From assembly GCA_003255025.1 (NCBI GenBank), contig QANY01008056.1, positions 41,712-105,711 on the forward strand: 64,000 nucleotides of DNA, in the 5' to 3' direction. Source of the DNA: Datisca glomerata. Taxonomy: Eukaryota > Streptophyta > Magnoliopsida > Cucurbitales > Datiscaceae. Below the pieces are notes generated by a model that saw only the letters and a program-made list of their open reading frames with translations, searched no databases and was not told where the DNA came from. The position numbers and the translations under genes are program-made. Below, piece by piece: positions 21,653 through 31,267 of this stretch. Positions within the stretch are counted from its first letter, which is position 1. Each line of letters opens with the position of its first letter.

Positions 21653-22152
21653 TTGAATATATGTTTCATTGTACGTAGTATGATTGATAATCTAGTCAAT
21701 ACAATTTTTTGGTAGATGGTGAAAAAGCTTAGCGTGTGTCTGTTATATGATGGGATCTTTGCCCAATACATGGAATGTGAGGAAACCTGAGACATGCTTC
21801 ATTTGTTATGAGAATATGTGGGTATTTAGATACATGGATTATGTGGGAGTATTCAAATAAGTATTCAACCCGATATTTTCAAACAATTTTTTATTATATA
21901 TATAATTAATTTAACATTCTCATTATTATATCATATTGATTTCATCATTATATTATAATATTTTCAATTATTGTTATATAAATTAATATATATTTTATTT
22001 TTTTACAGTACATATCCACAATCTTATTTGAGAAGTAATTTATTTTAAATCTATCAAACGACCCTTTTAAAGACATGTTCGGTAGAGAATTCAATTTGGT
22101 TTTATGCATACTTGGAAAGTCAATCAAATGGTCACCACCTAGCCTTTAAATG
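21653..22152. other. Spacer between the Helitron and the LTPG promoter
   Basis: It is AT-rich and non-coding. I see no recognisable element in it. Confidence 0.5.
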
Positions 22153-22160
22153 GTATAAAA
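22153..22160 (+). promoter_or_regulatory. Candidate TATA box of the LTPG gene
   Basis: TATAAAAG lies 250 bp before the LTPG start codon. Between it and the ATG the DNA turns pyrimidine-rich (CTTCTCTC, CTCCCC), as is common in plant 5' leaders. A leader of about 200 nt would result. Confidence 0.4.
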
Positions 22161-22402
22161 GAAATCCTTAAATGGCATGCAAATGAAAACAGCATCCGCA
22201 AGACACGTATAGCCGCGCTAAGTTCACCCATTTCTCTCCTCCCCACATGGCAACCCTCTCTTCTCTAGAAAAGCACGTTTTCTCTTGTTCTCCACAGTGC
22301 TCATCCTCTTCTCTCAATTCAATCCTTCACTTTCCTTCACTTCACCCCTTCTCTCTTCAAAACTCAATTCCCCATTTTCTCCTTTTGTGTCTATTTTGAA
22401 AA

Positions 22403-25162
22403 ATGGTAATTAAGTTCAATTTGCATTTCACTCTCATTCTGTGTGTTTTATCCATTTGGGTCTTTGAATTAGCTCAAGCCCAAGGTGGGCCTTCTTCGTA
22501 CTCCCACCTCGCACCAGCACCATCGTCAGTGGACTGCTCCACTCTGATCTTGAACATGGCCGATTGCTTGTCTTTCGTGTCAAACGACAGCACAGCGACG
22601 AAGCCAGAGAGGTCATGCTGTAAGGGCCTTCTGACGGTGGTGAAGACAAATGCTGACTGTCTTTGTCAAGCGTTTAAAAACAGTGCTCAGTTTGGTGTGG
22701 CATTGAATGTGACGAAGGCTATGACTCTTCCCGCTGCTTGCAAAGTCTCTGCTCCTTCTGTTGTTAGCTGTGCATGTGAGTCTTTTCTCTTAAGTTTCAC
22801 TTAAGTTTGAAGGCTGCTATTAGTGATTTAATGTGTGTGTTTTTACTGATTTGCAGTGTCAATTAGTCCTGTTGGTGCACCAGGTACTCTTCTTTTGTTT
22901 TACTGTTTTAGTATTTGAGTTAATATGAATTAAACTAATGATTACATATGATTTCTTTCTGGACTCTGCTGATAATTACAGTGTTCTAAGTAACATAAAA
23001 TTTTTGAAGTAATAATATATTTAGTATATTCCCATGAGAGTTTATAGTTTTGGTAGAGGTTGAGTTTTTTTTCTCATCTATTAGTTTCAGTATTATTCTT
23101 ATTATGTTTTGTTTCTCTATGATCAGCATGACATACCAATCCATTGTGCACTTCTTTTAAGAAAATATATCCATTGTTCTCTTTAACTAGGGGGTGCACG
23201 GACGGGATGTCAACGGGTGGTTTTTGACATCGGCAAGAATTTTTCGGGACGGACGAGACAGGGGACGAAATATGTTTTGGACTTTTGTAGACCTTTTTCT
23301 GGGCATTTCTAACAAAATACTAAAAAATGGTTTAAAACTCTTGAGTGTTAAAAATTAAAAATGGTTTATCTTAAAAAGATTAAAGGTTAAGTCTTAAAAG
23401 ATTAAGGGCTAAGAATAAAAAAGAGAAAATTTGTAGACCAATAAATCATCGTGTCTCGCTTGATTCAGAACGATTTTACAAAACAGGACGAGATTTTTTG
23501 GATAACTAAATACCCTTAACTTTAAGGTCAATCATACCCTTAACTTTAAGGTCAATCAGTAATGCCAAATCTAGAAGAATTATTATTGGAGATGTAAGGG
23601 GTCGCACATCTTGGATTCATGGGTAAAAGTGAGCAAATAAGAGAAAGTACATGTTTCTAATTAGGGTAAACTATAGTTTGGGTTAATTTTCATTCTAGAC
23701 CATACATTTTAAAAATTTGTAAAGTAGATCATATAATTACATTTTGTATTTTGCATTCACGTTAGACCTTTCGTAAATCATCCGCTTAAAAATATTAACG
23801 ATCTGTCACAGAAATCCTACGTGGCAAATCTTTTAACGTCACATCACTCGATTTTTTACCTCAACCGCCACATCATTTTAAAACCCCCCTTATTTTTCCT
23901 GTCTTCTTCCTTCTTCCACATCTTTATGAATGGCCATTGTTGCAGACTTTCAAGTACAACATATTTCACGATTTTTCCCCCATTTTCTTCCTTCTTCCCC
24001 GGTGATTGCTGCCCCCTACTCCGCCCATATCCACAGGTAAATCAAGTTGGTTACCCTTTGAAGGAAAATATTCCTTTTTTTCTTTTTCTTTAATTATTCC
24101 TTAATGAGAATTATACCTAAAAACAAAACTATTATTGCATAATTCAGAGGTGATTTATGGTCATTATTGGGCAATCGTGATGTCGTCTTTCTTTCTCTAG
24201 GCCATTTTTGGTGTTTTTGGGTTTAATCTGAAATGGGTCTTCTTCCTATTGGCTGTTGAGGTTTGATTTTGGTGGAGATGAAATCAAATTCATTTGATTT
24301 TAGGTATTTTTGGGTTTTATTCCAAGTGGGTTATTTTGGATCTTAATTGGTAAGCAAGCAACAACAAAAAAATTTGTAAGAGAGCCAAAGGGCCTTTACC
24401 AAAAGCGAGAGTAAGAGTTGGAAATTGTCGAGCCAAGCAAGGAAAAAAACTGTGGTGTATCTGACATGAACAAAGGAAAGAGTAAAGTTTGTAATAATGA
24501 CCATTCATGATTAAGGTTTGACCATTCGTGATTAAGGTTTTATTGAGGGGGAAGAACGAAGGAGGGAAAGATGGGGGAATAATTAAGGGTATTTTGGTTT
24601 CATCTCACGTGACAGTTGGGTAAATTAAAAAGTTGATGTGGCGTTAAATTAATTACCACGTAACACCACGTAGGCAGACCGTGACGAACTGTTGTTATTT
24701 TTAAGTGAAGGTGATATGGAAGTTCTAACGTAAATTCAAAATATAACTATATGCTATACTTTACAAATTTTTAAAGTAGGGTCTAAAATAAAAACTATTC
24801 CTAAACTATAAAAGGTAAAACGATAGTTGGTAGTTTGCCCTTCTAATTATAAGGTGTATATGTAGTTCCTATGTCATGTGTAGTACCTATAGTTCCTATG
24901 TCATGTGTAGTACCTATACCGTGTCATGATTTATCTTTTTCAGTTATGGTCATTCTGCTATTTTCCTTGTGTTGAAGATGTTAAAAACTAATTGAAACTG
25001 TACGGTATAACAGCACTTTCCCCAACATCCGCTCCACCAGAGACAGCAATAAGTTCGTATGCTCCACCTCCGACTCTCGGGAGTTCTGATGCTCCAAGGT
25101 TTTCAGTGTATGTTGGATCCATAGTTGCTAGTGTTGGAATTGCATTGCTTTCTTGTCTTTGA
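22403..25162 (+). CDS. LTPG: GPI-anchored non-specific lipid-transfer protein (LTPG type), 3 exons
   Basis: Exons 22403-22775, 22857-22883 and 25014-25162 join in frame to 182 codons plus TGA. Introns are GT-AG: GTGAGT...TTGCAG and GTACTC...ATAACAG. Residues 1-26 are a signal peptide ending ELAQA. The eight-cysteine LTP fold is complete at C45, C55, CC72-73, C86-x-C88, C113 and C123. The tail is Pro/Ser-rich ([19 protein letters not shown]) and ends in a hydrophobic stretch [19 protein letters not shown], the usual GPI-anchor signal. The product should bind lipids in its cavity and sit on the outer face of the plasma membrane; LTPGs act in cuticular lipid export and related roles. Exon 2 has only 27 nt. 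Intron 2 (2,130 bp) contains a Mutator-like element. The start is the ATG at 22403, after a CT-rich leader and just before the signal peptide. Confidence 0.93.
23664..24840. mobile_element. Non-autonomous Mutator-like element in LTPG intron 2
   Basis: A perfect 9-bp duplication TTCTAATTA flanks it (23655-23663 and 24841-24849). The ends are long inverted repeats: the plus strand begins GGGTAAACTATAG and the minus strand begins GGGCAAACTACCAAC. Both continue with matching blocks (TTTAAAAATTTGTAAAGTA, TAACGCCACATCA-like, ATGAATGG) for over 200 bp. Nine-bp duplications and long TIRs are Mutator hallmarks. No transposase is encoded. Its 1,177 bp make up over half of the intron. Confidence 0.88.
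24864..24926. repeat. Tandem duplication next to the Mutator-like element
   Basis: The unit TAGTTCCTATGTCATGTGTAG then TACCTA occurs twice, with a period of about 30 bp. Confidence 0.8.
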
Positions 25163-25584
25163 GGGAATGTGGATACCAATTTGGAGGCTGAGATTTTTGG
25201 GGGTAAATTTGGATGTTTATTTTGGATATGATTGTGTGATTATGGACATTATTAGGTTTGGCTAATGATATTATTTTATGAGTCTTGAAAGACTTTAAGA
25301 GCTCTCTCTTTTATTTTATTTTTTTGGAACTTTTATTCTATAGTCTCCCTGGTGTTCTCTTCAACATTTATTATTATTGAATTACTAATAGGGGAAATTA
25401 TAAATTTAACCAGTTTATGTGAAGCCCAGTTTAAACATATGGCCGCCTTAAGTTTTTTTAGCGTAAACGGTCATTTTTTTAGCCCAATTAAATCACATGG
25501 TTTTAATTTTATTTTAAAGTACATTTTTGCCCTTCTTAGTCTCAGTTTCTTCATCTTCTTCCCCTCAGTCTCTCTAATTTTTCT
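25163..25584. other. LTPG 3' region and spacer
   Basis: The first about 180 bp after the stop are probably the LTPG 3' UTR (T-rich, with AATGATATTATTTTATG). Beyond about 25350 the sequence is AT-rich spacer. No gene is seen. Confidence 0.4.
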
Positions 25585-25589
25585 TCTCC

Positions 25590-25624
<35 letters not shown>

Positions 25625-25785
25625 ATTTTCCCTTATTTGTTTCTCATTTTCCTCTTCTTCCCCCAGTCTCACTCTCTCTCTCATTTTTCTTCCCCCCTCA
25701 CTCTCTCTCTAATTTTTCTTCCCCCCTCACTCTCTCTCTAATTTTTCTTCCCCCCTCACTCTCTCTCATTTTCCCTTATTTGTTT
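25585..25785. repeat. CT microsatellite and 29-bp tandem repeat
   Basis: A (TC)n run near 25590-25622 is followed by three copies of a unit reading AATTTTTCTTCCCCCCTCAC then TCTCTCTCT between about 25680 and 25770. Open frames rich in Ser, Leu and Phe here are repeat artefacts. Confidence 0.85.
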
Positions 25786-26356
25786 CTCATTTTCCACTCT
25801 CATCTGTGCCATTTATCTCTCTTGCTTTTCTTTCTGTTTTTCTATTTTTTTCGCGACTCTTGTTTCACGCTTTTCCATCGTCTCTGTCTCTCCTGTGTTT
25901 CTTCCTCTCCCTTCTTGTCTCTGTTCCAGTTTGAAACTAAGTTGAAAATAAGACCCACACGTGAGACGTTTCTTAGGCGTTCATGTGAACACTAATCCCA
26001 GCTTTATAGCGTTTCATAGGCTTTGGATTTGGTTTTCCATGTATGGATCGAATCAGTTTGAGATGGTAATTGAAAAAATACTTGGAGGTTAGGGTTAGAA
26101 ACTCAAAATTTGATGAGATTTTGACAAAATTCTCGTCAGTTTCTGTTCTAAACCTATCGGAGCAAATGAAGGTGAAGCAAGGATGAAATAATTTGCATTG
26201 ATCGTTTTCTGCACGGAATTTCCTCTATTTTACGAATTTCTGATCTTTGTTCTACGCGCGTGATGGTCTTTCTGATTTTTGCACATTTTTAGGATTGTTT
26301 AATGTGAGCCATCACTTTTTTTTTTCAGATCTTGTTCTAAGTTATGATAGTTACAT
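25786..26356. other. Non-coding stretch
   Basis: Pyrimidine-rich DNA turns into ordinary spacer. I find no recognisable gene or element. Confidence 0.4.
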
Positions 26357-26620
26357 TAGATATCATATATATCTAATTTATATGCATTATGCATAGTCAA
26401 TATAAAATAGATTAATATTTCATATTATTATGATGTTCATAAATAAAAATAAATCAATATTTAAATTAGATAGCACACGTATCTAATATATATACATTAT
26501 GTATAGTTAGTGTAAGAGCGTTCAATGTAAATTATTATAGTGTTCATAAACAAAAACATATCAGTATTTAAATTAGGTACCATAAGTATCTAATTTCTAT
26601 ACATTACGCATAATCGTTTT
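26357..26620. repeat. About 110-bp tandem repeat, 2.4 copies
   Basis: Units start near 26357 (TAGATATCATATATATCTAAT), 26467 (TAGATAGCACACGTATCTAAT) and 26574 (TAGGTACCATAAGTATCTAAT). Each continues TTATACATTA and CATAGT, then GTTCATAAA and CAGTATTTAAAT. Each unit opens with a short palindrome around TAGATAnnnnnnTATCTA. Confidence 0.8.
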
Positions 26621-27330
26621 TCTTCTCTTCCATTAAACTTGTCGTTTCATTAAATTGCAGCTACAGTTACGCGTGTTTCTCGAGCCTTTTCATTAAAAGC
26701 TTAATGGTACATGGCTCGTCATTTATCATTAGAGCCATGTATCATTAACTACTAAGTCCCCCGATCATTTTTGCAATTAAAAAGTTGAGCGGACATTTTG
26801 CTACATAGATGGCCCTTACTAATAACTGGAATATTTTGGTGTACCGGGCCTGTAGGTGTCTTGAATGTGTGCGAGAAATACACATTGCACAGTTAGAGTA
26901 CCTCACCATTCAAAACACATTTGAGATATACCGGACTGGCCTTGAACCACATCCCCTAATAATTAGGACTTGGATCATCTTAACAACTGCAAAAGTAAAG
27001 TGAAGTTGAATCTGAGTCGTTCAGTTAGCTCTAAATGACTTAGATTAAATGATTAAAAATTAAAAAAAATATATAAAAATTTGTTTGTTGGTTCGGTAAG
27101 ATCTTGTCAGCCTAGCAATGTCGAATTGTCATATCTGTCATTGTAGTCAAATGACAGACAATTCATGTTCTAATAATTAACTTAAAAAGTTAAAAATCCT
27201 AATAATTAACTCAGAAAGTTAACAATAGAACAAATTTAAGTAATCAATAAACTAGAAATGTTGGGTCATATTTGTAATTACAGTCTGGGGGTCGTTTTTC
27301 ATAAGATGGTCTATTTTCGGTCAAATGAAT
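26621..27330. other. Spacer without recognised features
   Basis: An open stretch at 26809-27003 (64 codons) matches no family I know and has no supporting signal. Confidence 0.4.
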
Positions 27331-27860
27331 TAGGAGTGTGCAAAAATCAAGCAACCCGATTAAACCGAAATGGATCAAACTAAAAAATGATATGTTTGGT
27401 CGATTTTTTAGCTAAATGTGGTCAGTTCGGTCTTGGATCTAGAAAAAGATTGAATTTTTGGTTCAGTCCAAATTTTTTTTACATTTTAGACCGGATCGAC
27501 CGTTTATCCTCCATATATATATCATATTTATTTTCTCACATTACTTTCCTTTCTTCTTTCTCACATTCTCTCATTTTGTATGCTCTCATCTCTCCTTAAT
27601 AATTAGTTTACATGTGGTTTAAATTATGAATTTTTATTGTAATTTATGAAAGATTTAGAATTTATTGAAATTTTTATGATTAAATTTATTGATGGAGCTT
27701 GTGAAAAAAAAATAAAAAAAAAATTGGACTGTAAAATCCGCTAAACCAACCAATTGTTTATGGTCCAGTCATCAGTTTATATGCACATAAGTGATTAGTT
27801 CGGTCTGATTTTTCGATCAAATTTGTATGCTAAAAAATGGACCGAACTAACCATGCCTAA
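27331..27860. mobile_element. Decayed MITE, possibly hAT-type
   Basis: The plus end begins TAGGAGTGTGCAAAAATC and the minus end begins TAGGCATGGTTAGTTCGG. Both sides carry inverted blocks of GGTTCGGT-, GGACCG- and TTTTTAGC-like sequence. TAGGnnTG ends with CGGTTCGG subterminal blocks are common in plant hAT MITEs. No clean 8-bp duplication is visible. Confidence 0.35.
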
Positions 27861-28584
27861 TCCGGTAGTTATCTTACTTAGAAAGGGTGATTTAGGCTCA
27901 TATTACGAAAACTAGAAGTGAATCTTGAAAAGTATTTTAGCACATTTAAAAAATTTGAACAGGCGATAGAAGAATATTGAAGTATTATTACTTCAGTTTA
28001 GTAGGCCTCGCTAAAAATCAAAAATAGGTTTAAAAAATCTGGAAAGTAAGTACTCTTGCAAATAGTTCTGGAGATGGTAAGTGACCTGATTCCATTGGTA
28101 ATGTTTTTAAATCTCATCACTAGCTTTTAGATATGTGTTTACATCTCGTGTTTATATTTCATCGTCCTTCTCACCACTAGTTTCTGGAGAGATGTATTAT
28201 GTTCTATCTTCTTTTTTAATTATTTTTTTATTTCAAATTTGAAATAAATGCGGTAAAAATATTTCAACGTAGTAACGTGTGACACTAACGTTTTTAGTTT
28301 TTAGTCGTATTGGAGTCAACTGCTCTACCCATTTTCTTGATTAGAAAAAAAAATGATGTGCATTAGTAGGTACTCATAGAGACAATGACACGAGATTAAA
28401 AAAATTAAATATAAGAAAAAAAAACAGGACAATGTTTAAAAACAGTTTTTTAATATAAATTTTCAAATGCAAAAACATTTATTTGTTATGTTGGAATCTA
28501 ACATTTAAATCTTGAACTCTTTCTTTGAAGAGAGGTGTGAGAACCGATATTTCCAGAGTCCCAACCAAACTCATCCTAACAAAT

Positions 28585-29620
28585 ATACACTAGAGAGGTG
28601 AATGTGACCTAAAAGGTACACAAATTATAGAGCTCCAGAAAATTACTCTTGGCTTGTTCATGATTTCTCCATTGTTCAAAGTTGACTTGGCGTACTTGCA
28701 CGTACGATGTTATCCGCATCAAGAACAATACAAAACTAATTAATATGCACTGACATATAGGGAGGTGAATGTGACATAAAAGGTACATAAATTAAATAGA
28801 GTTCAAGAAAATTAAGATTATTTAAAAGAATATATCATTTAGAAATTATTTTAGAATTATATATCCATTTTTAAATTAAGAAATCTATATCACGACCTCA
28901 CTAATTTTAACTACTTTATTAAATATTTATAAAATTTTCATTCAAATTTAATAAAAAAATCTAACTATACTTTTTAATGCATCTTACATACTACTTATCA
29001 CAACTTCATCTTCTCCACCAAACTTAGCACCATACGAGTTTCTCCTTCATTCTATGTTTCTCTTTTATTTTTTCTTCTATTCACTAATTGAAACCTCTTG
29101 CATGCTCACATTTAAAGCTTGTTTCTTGTTGATGAAAGCATCTCTTCATCCTCACATGTACTTACATTTTGATTTACGAAGTTTTCAATTATTCACTTTC
29201 ATTTCTTGACAATATCTCCTTCAAGTATCGAATGTTTGAAAGCTTTGAGTAGTCAAATATTAGTATTTGATGCCTTCTAGCACATGTAAGACTCTTTATA
29301 GTCAAATCTATAATGTCATGTTATACCTAGAAGTCTTCAATTGAACCTTTTAAGTAATCACATGATTTTTAGGTTGATTAGTAACAGAATAAAAATAATT
29401 ACTTGAAATGTTCAAGTATTGTGTAAAATAATTATTGTTGAAAAAGACTTTAATAAGAGGGGTTTGTTCTATAATTTTGACTAAGGGGTTTGTTCTATAA
29501 GTTTGACTTCTAAAGTTTATATTCTTCCAAATAATCCAGAGGTTTGTTCTGTGATTCCTACACTATTCAAAGTTGGCTTGGCCGACTTTCACTTACGATA
29601 ATATCCACCATAGAACTAGA
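28585..29620. repeat. Dispersed direct repeats in intergenic DNA
   Basis: A block of about 60 bp with GAGGTGAATGTGACnTAAAAG occurs at 28593 and 28762. A second block of about 75 bp (TTCAAAGTTGrCTTGGC...CTTACGAT...ATATCC) occurs at 28675-28720 and 29563-29610 in the same orientation. They look like remnants of one duplicated element whose identity I cannot name. Confidence 0.55.
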
Positions 29621-30280
29621 TCCCGGATAAGGAAGACCACCATGGACCTAAGATCAAGTGGAACAAATTATGTACAGCTTGTACGATGAAATCCTTCCAA
29701 AGGTAGGATGATCCACCAGAAAACACAAAACTAACTGACCGAAAAGGGAAAAGAGAAGCTGAGCTAAGGAGGAGAGAGGCACAGGGGAATAAGGGAGAAA
29801 ATAGCTAAAGGAGACGTAGAGGAGAGGAGGGCGAGGTAAGAGAAGGGGAGAGGGCATGTTTTACAAAAGCTCTCCCCATAAAATCCGACGTTAGATAAAA
29901 GAGAGGGCCTAGGGTTAGAGGAGGAGGAGACAGACTTGAGAGAAACGGTTATAATCAAAATGATGTTATTTGATAATATTGGACATCATGTTTTGTTTTG
30001 ATAATGTTGGACATCAAGTTAGCACTCGTAATGAAACATTACATCGACTGGCTCGTTTTGGTTTGTCTTCATCTAGACTTTTTCCCTCCTATGTCGTCTT
30101 TAGACAAGCTCAGTTGTCAAGAGAAAAGCTCTAGAATGATAAGCCATGATCTAAAAAGTGACTCCCCCAACCCTTCTACAGTTCCAGAAACAGAGGAAGC
30201 AGAACCATAAGACGTTACCTCTCTCTAACCCACAAGAGTTTTGATGGAGGGTGAGGACCCGGATAATGAAGGACCTATGG
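29621..30280. other. Intergenic DNA with a GA-rich stretch
   Basis: A purine-rich region at 29740-29860 gives misleading minus-strand open frames. The frame at 29998-30210 encodes no family I recognise. The phrase CCCGGATAAGGAAGACC near 29617 recurs as CCCGGATAATGAAGGACC near 30260, which suggests a local duplication. Confidence 0.4.
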
Positions 30281-30409
30281 TCAAGGGATTTGGAGTAAAG
30301 GAGGTCGGGCATCCACTCCAATGATCAAGGGATTTGGAGTAGAGGAGGTCGGGCATCCACTCCAATGATCAAGGGATTTGGAGTAGAGGAGGTCGGGCAT
30401 CCACTCCAA
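30281..30409. repeat. 44-bp tandem repeat, about 2.9 copies
   Basis: The unit TCAAGGGATTTGGAGTAGAG then GAGGTCGGGCATCCACTCCA starts at 30281, 30325 and 30369. The copies are nearly identical, so the array is young or homogenised. Confidence 0.92.
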
Positions 30410-30911
30410 ATTTCATGAGCACGTAACATGAATCCATATGTTCATTCCTTTGAGACTTCCCTGGTCAATCAGCCCACGGTTGTGGCTGACATTTTAGTTT
30501 TTATAACAGTTTGGTGCGGGCTTTTTGCTAGTATCAAAAGAAAAAAAATTATTAAACAAAGGAAAAACCATGAAAACAATTGAATTAATAACCTCAAGGA
30601 AAACCATGAAAACAATAAATAACCTCAAGAAACTTAAATTACATTGAGACAAAAACAAATCTTATTAGTGAACAATCTTTACACAAATTCGAGTATACAT
30701 GAACTGAGAAACAGCTGGTTCTTTCTGCTATAACTCATCTTGTTCAACTGAGATTGACTGACATATTACATTAACCGTTACAATATTGACATGAAAACAA
30801 AACAAAAACATACAAAAATTATATGCACAAATTGACCCAAAAAATTAATCAGTCTCAAATTACAAATTGAGCCTCCAAGAGACAAGTAATGCTAAGAAAA
30901 GAAGTATAAAT

Positions 30912-31250
30912 GGTTAAATATAACTTATACCCGTAAACTTTCTACCATTAACAATTTAAACCCATGAACTTTCAAACGAGCAAGGTTACTCCCTAAACTT
31001 TTAAAACGGGCAAAATTAGTGAGGGTCAATTTTTCTTCGCCAAAATTTTCCCCTTCAGACGTTGTACAATTAGAGAAAACTGTCCAAAAACCCAACCAAT
31101 AATCCACAGCGTTGAAGGAGGCAATTTTCCACATGGATGACCAATTTTGCCTATTTTGAAAGTTTGGGGGATTATGTTGCTCATTTTATAAGTTTATATG
31201 TATAAATTGCTAATAGCCCAAAGTTCATAGGTGTCAGTTAAATTTAAGCC
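30912..31250. mobile_element. Mutator-like MITE immediately after the SERK stop codon
   Basis: The plus end GGTTAAATATAACTTATACC and the minus end GGCTTAAATTTAACTGACACC are inverted repeats that stay similar for over 100 bp (AACTTT, CAATTTA, GAGCAA, GGCAAAATT blocks). Flanking 9-mers AGTATAAAT (30903-30911) and AATATAAAA (31251-31259) agree at 7 of 9 positions, which fits an old Mutator-type duplication. It ends 17 bp short of the SERK stop codon, so it lies in or forms the 3' UTR. Confidence 0.72.
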
Positions 31251-31267
31251 AATATAAAAGTATAGTG

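Noticed and set aside
22434..22649. Minus-strand frame opposite LTPG exon 1
   Set aside because: It is a shadow of the well-supported LTPG exon.
25352..25995. Ser/Leu/Phe-rich open frames of 129 and 71 codons on the plus strand
   Set aside because: They follow the CT microsatellite and a 29-bp tandem repeat and have no homology or splice logic.
26809..27003. 64-codon plus-strand frame
   Set aside because: No recognisable domain, promoter or splice signal; similar random frames are expected in this length of DNA.
30281..30409. CRISPR-like direct repeats
   Set aside because: The units are contiguous with no unique spacers, and this is plant nuclear DNA.
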